DNA from: Betaproteobacteria bacterium
GTDB taxonomy: Bacteria > Pseudomonadota > Gammaproteobacteria > Burkholderiales > SG8-39
Assembly: GCA_005881575.1 (NCBI GenBank)
Contig: VBCA01000003.1
Span: 62,001-126,000, forward strand
DNA: 64,000 nt
Reading direction: 5' to 3'
How positions within the stretch are numbered: position 1 is the stretch's first letter; each line of letters begins with the position of its first letter. Shown in pieces: positions 61,525 to 64,000 of this stretch. The notes beneath the pieces were generated by a model. The model was not told where the DNA came from, ran no database searches, and saw only the letters and a program-made list of their open reading frames with translations. The translations under genes and the position numbers were made by a program.

Positions 61525-62532
61525 GTGGACAGCGTCGATCTGGAAGTGGTGCGCAGCGCCTTGAAATGGAGCGAATCGGGCCATCGCGCCACCTTGGGCA
61601 CAGTCGTTCATACCTGGGGCTCCGCCCCGCGCCCTGTGGGAGCGATGCTCGTCATTCGCGACGACGGCCAGGTCATGGGCTCGGTTTCCGGCGGCTGCGT
61701 CGAGGACGATCTCATCGACAAAGTGAAAAGCCAGGCACTCGCGGCTTCGAAACCTGAAGTCACGACCTACGGCGTCACGCAGGAACAGGCGACGCGTTAC
61801 GGATTGCCGTGCGGCGGCACGCTGCAGATCGTGCTCGAGCCGGTCGGCAAGGAATCGAAGCTGGAGGATCTGTTGAGCGTGATCGAGCGCCACGAGCTCG
61901 CGGCGCGCTTCCTCGACATGGAAACCGGCAAAGTGCGCATGGAACCGGGAAAATGGTCGGACCTGCTCGAGTTCGACGGCAAGGTGCTGAAGACGGTGCA
62001 CGGGCCGCGCTGGCGGCTGCTTTTGATCGGCGCGGCGCAGGTGAGTCGCTATCTCGCGCAAATGGCGCAGGCGCTCGACTATCACGTGACCGTGTGCGAC
62101 CCACGCGGCGAGTACGCCGACGGCTGGGACCTCGTGGAAGTCCCCCTCAATCGCGGCTATCCTGACGATGTCGTCGTGCAGATGAACCTCGACGCGCACA
62201 GCGCGGTGGTCGCGGTGACGCACGACCCCAAGCTCGACGACGCAGCGCTCCTGGAAGCGCTCAAGTCGCCGGCGTTCTACGTCGGCGCTCTCGGCTCCAA
62301 GAAGAACAACGACGCGCGGCGCATACGTCTGGCGGATTTCGACCTCGCCGCCTCCGAGATCGAGAGGTTGCGCGGGCCGGTGGGCCTGAAAATCGGCTCG
62401 AAGACCCCGCCCGAGATCGCGGTAGCCATTCTCGCCGAGATGACGGCGGTCAGGCGCGGCGTGCAGATCCCGGAAACGGTCGAGCCGCCGAAGGTCAACG
62501 TCTCGGCGGGCTGCGAAGTTCCGCAAAACTAG
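61525..62532 (+). CDS. XdhC/CoxF family Mo-cofactor maturation protein
   Basis: TVVHTWGSAPRPVGAMLVIRDDGQVMGSVSGGCVEDDLI; FYVGALGSKKN. Confidence 0.93.
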   Translation: MDSVDLEVVRSALKWSESGHRATLGTVVHTWGSAPRPVGAMLVIRDDGQVMGSVSGGCVEDDLIDKVKSQALAASKPEVTTYGVTQEQATRYGLPCGGTLQIVLEPVGKESKLEDLLSVIERHELAARFLDMETGKVRMEPGKWSDLLEFDGKVLKTVHGPRWRLLLIGAAQVSRYLAQMAQALDYHVTVCDPRGEYADGWDLVEVPLNRGYPDDVVVQMNLDAHSAVVAVTHDPKLDDAALLEALKSPAFYVGALGSKKNNDARRIRLADFDLAASEIERLRGPVGLKIGSKTPPEIAVAILAEMTAVRRGVQIPETVEPPKVNVSAGCEVPQN

Positions 62533-62537
62533 TTATT

Positions 62538-62559
62538 CTCCCTCTCCTTCGAGGGGGAG
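62538..62559 (+). promoter_or_regulatory. Hairpin covering the likely RBS of the MobA-like gene
   Basis: CTCCCTCTC-cttc-GAGGGGGAG, 3' arm ends 3 nt before ATG 62563. Confidence 0.45.
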
Positions 62560-62562
62560 TTC

Positions 62563-63150
62563 ATGGCCGCAACGATCCGCGGCATTCTTCTGGCAGCGGG
62601 CTATTCGACGCGCTTCGGCTCGAACAAGCTCCTCCAGACGCTGCCGGCGGGCACACCCGAAGCCGGAACGCCGGTCGGGCTCGCCGCCGCCAAACACCTG
62701 CTGGAGGCCTTGCCCGAGTCCATAGCGGTCGTCAGGCCTCGGGCGCAAAAGCTCGGAAAAATCCTGCGCGATGCCGGCTGCAACACCGTCGTGTGCAAGA
62801 ACGCGAGCGAGGGCATGGGAACGAGCCTTGCCGCCGGCGTGCGCGCGACCTCCGACGCCAACGGTTGGATCGTCGCGCTCGCCGACATGCCGTTCATCCG
62901 GCCCGAAACCATCCGGATCGTCACGAAAGCTCTACAGGAAGGCGCAGCGATCGCCGCACCTTCGTTCCACGGCGAGCGCGGACATCCGGTCGGATTCGCG
63001 CGGCGCTTCTACGAGGAGCTTTCTTCTCTGCACGGCGACGACGGCGCGCGCCAATTCCTGAAGCAGCACCCGGAATGGGTGAAGGTCTTCGAGGTCGATG
63101 ACCCCGGGGTCGTGGACGACATCGACAAGCCTTCGGACCTCGAGCGCTAG
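62563..63150 (+). CDS. MobA-like NTP transferase (MocA/CoxI-type molybdenum cofactor cytidylyltransferase family)
   Basis: GILLAAGYSTRFGSNKLLQTLP...EGMGTSLAAGV...ALADMPFI. Confidence 0.92.
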   Translation: MAATIRGILLAAGYSTRFGSNKLLQTLPAGTPEAGTPVGLAAAKHLLEALPESIAVVRPRAQKLGKILRDAGCNTVVCKNASEGMGTSLAAGVRATSDANGWIVALADMPFIRPETIRIVTKALQEGAAIAAPSFHGERGHPVGFARRFYEELSSLHGDDGARQFLKQHPEWVKVFEVDDPGVVDDIDKPSDLER

Positions 63151-63179
63151 CCGCCCGAGGCAGACATCCTCCCTCGCGA

Positions 63180-63548
63180 TCAAAGCCCGTGGTACGAGCC
63201 GGAGCGGTGCCTGTCTATGGATTCGGGGCCGAATTGCCGTGCGAGCCCCGTGCCGACAGCGCGCAAGGTCGCAACGAGCGCGCGTCCGATTGCCTGTCGC
63301 AGGCGCGGGGACGGCGCAGGTTCCGACAGAACGAGCTCGCTCCGCTCCTGCGCATGAATCAACGTCAGGCCCGGGCGCTCGAGGGTGAGCGCATCGTTCG
63401 CCGCGAGGAAGTAATCTTCGTGATCCCTGTGCTGGGTGATCCAGAGCGCCCCTCGAACGCACTCGACCCGCGCCCCCCTGGGGTCATAGAGGCGGATGAG
63501 CTCACGAGCTTCGAGGTGGAGCTGGGCGCGATCGAAACCGATGTTCAT
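63180..63548 (-). CDS. DUF2917 domain-containing protein
   Basis: LEARELIRLYDPRGARVECVRGALWITQHRDHEDYFLAANDALTL. Confidence 0.82.
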   Translation of the reverse strand: MNIGFDRAQLHLEARELIRLYDPRGARVECVRGALWITQHRDHEDYFLAANDALTLERPGLTLIHAQERSELVLSEPAPSPRLRQAIGRALVATLRAVGTGLARQFGPESIDRHRSGSYHGL

Positions 63549-63726
63549 GGGCGTTTCCTATTTCGCAGGCTTGATGTTCGTCAACCTTCCATTCATAATG
63601 CGCGCCACGCATGTGTCACTGCGCTTCCTCCCACCGCGACCTGCGCGCAATCTACGCTCGAGATTATTCGGCGGAACGCGAGCCGGATCAAACGATCTTT
63701 CAGCATGTTTTGCATGAGAAAAAGGA

Positions 63727-64000
63727 ATGCTTAAGCGGGTCCGCGAGCTGCCTTCGCTCGATCTTCTGAAGGGCTTCGAGGCCGCCGCCCGCAATCTGAG
63801 CTTCACCAAGGCGGCGGCCGAGCTCTTCGTCACGCAATCGGCGATCAGCCGCCAGGTCCAGACGCTGGAAGATCAGCTCGGCGTGGCCCTGTTTCGCCGT
63901 CACCATCGCGAGCTGCGGCTCACCGAGGAAGGTCAGACCTTTTACAAGACCACGGGCGAAGTGCTGCGCCTGCTGCGCGACGTCACCGGCCGGCTTGGCG
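63727..64000 (+). CDS. LysR family transcriptional regulator (partial, runs off window)
   Basis: MLKRVRELPSLDLLKGFEAAARNLSFTKAAAELFVTQSAISRQVQTLEDQLGVALFRRHHRELRLT. Confidence 0.92.
   Translation, partial: MLKRVRELPSLDLLKGFEAAARNLSFTKAAAELFVTQSAISRQVQTLEDQLGVALFRRHHRELRLTEEGQTFYKTTGEVLRLLRDVTGRLG

Overview
GC-rich, gene-dense chromosomal window that looks betaproteobacterial (Burkholderiales-like) by gene content; taxonomy is inferred, not searched. I recognise no rRNA, tRNA, CRISPR array, transposase or integrase. Main content: (i) TRAP transporter permeases, then an IorAB-type periplasmic molybdenum hydroxylase directly followed by SoxY- and SoxZ-like genes and a CoxG-like gene; (ii) several aromatic or carboxylate catabolic modules: Rieske oxygenase plus dihydroxyphthalate-decarboxylase-like protein, and a terephthalate-like set of Bug SBP, PdxA-like dehydrogenase and ring-hydroxylating dioxygenase alpha/beta; (iii) c-di-GMP proteins, one fused to a DUF3365-like haem-binding sensor; (iv) a PQQ dehydrogenase plus cytochrome c; (v) Hsp20-Lon, orphan ParA, SleB hydrolase; (vi) a signalling cluster of Ser/Thr kinase, DUF3365-HAMP sensor, FecR protein and nucleotide cyclase-FHA; (vii) a full ccmABCDEFGHI operon lying between coxE-like VWA and coxD-like MoxR genes, followed upstream by malonyl-CoA decarboxylase and a form-II coxMLS operon with xdhC/mocA accessory genes. 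The most notable non-coding signals are a multi-hairpin palindromic element at 8416-8519, two phased triplets of 10-bp repeats at 40871-40975, a decayed duplication of an alcohol dehydrogenase 5' end near 19290, and paired palindromes upstream of several genes. I found no single clearly unprecedented system. The best candidates are the Mo-hydroxylase/SoxYZ cluster, the kinase/haem-sensor/FecR/cyclase-FHA cluster and the 10-bp repeat array.
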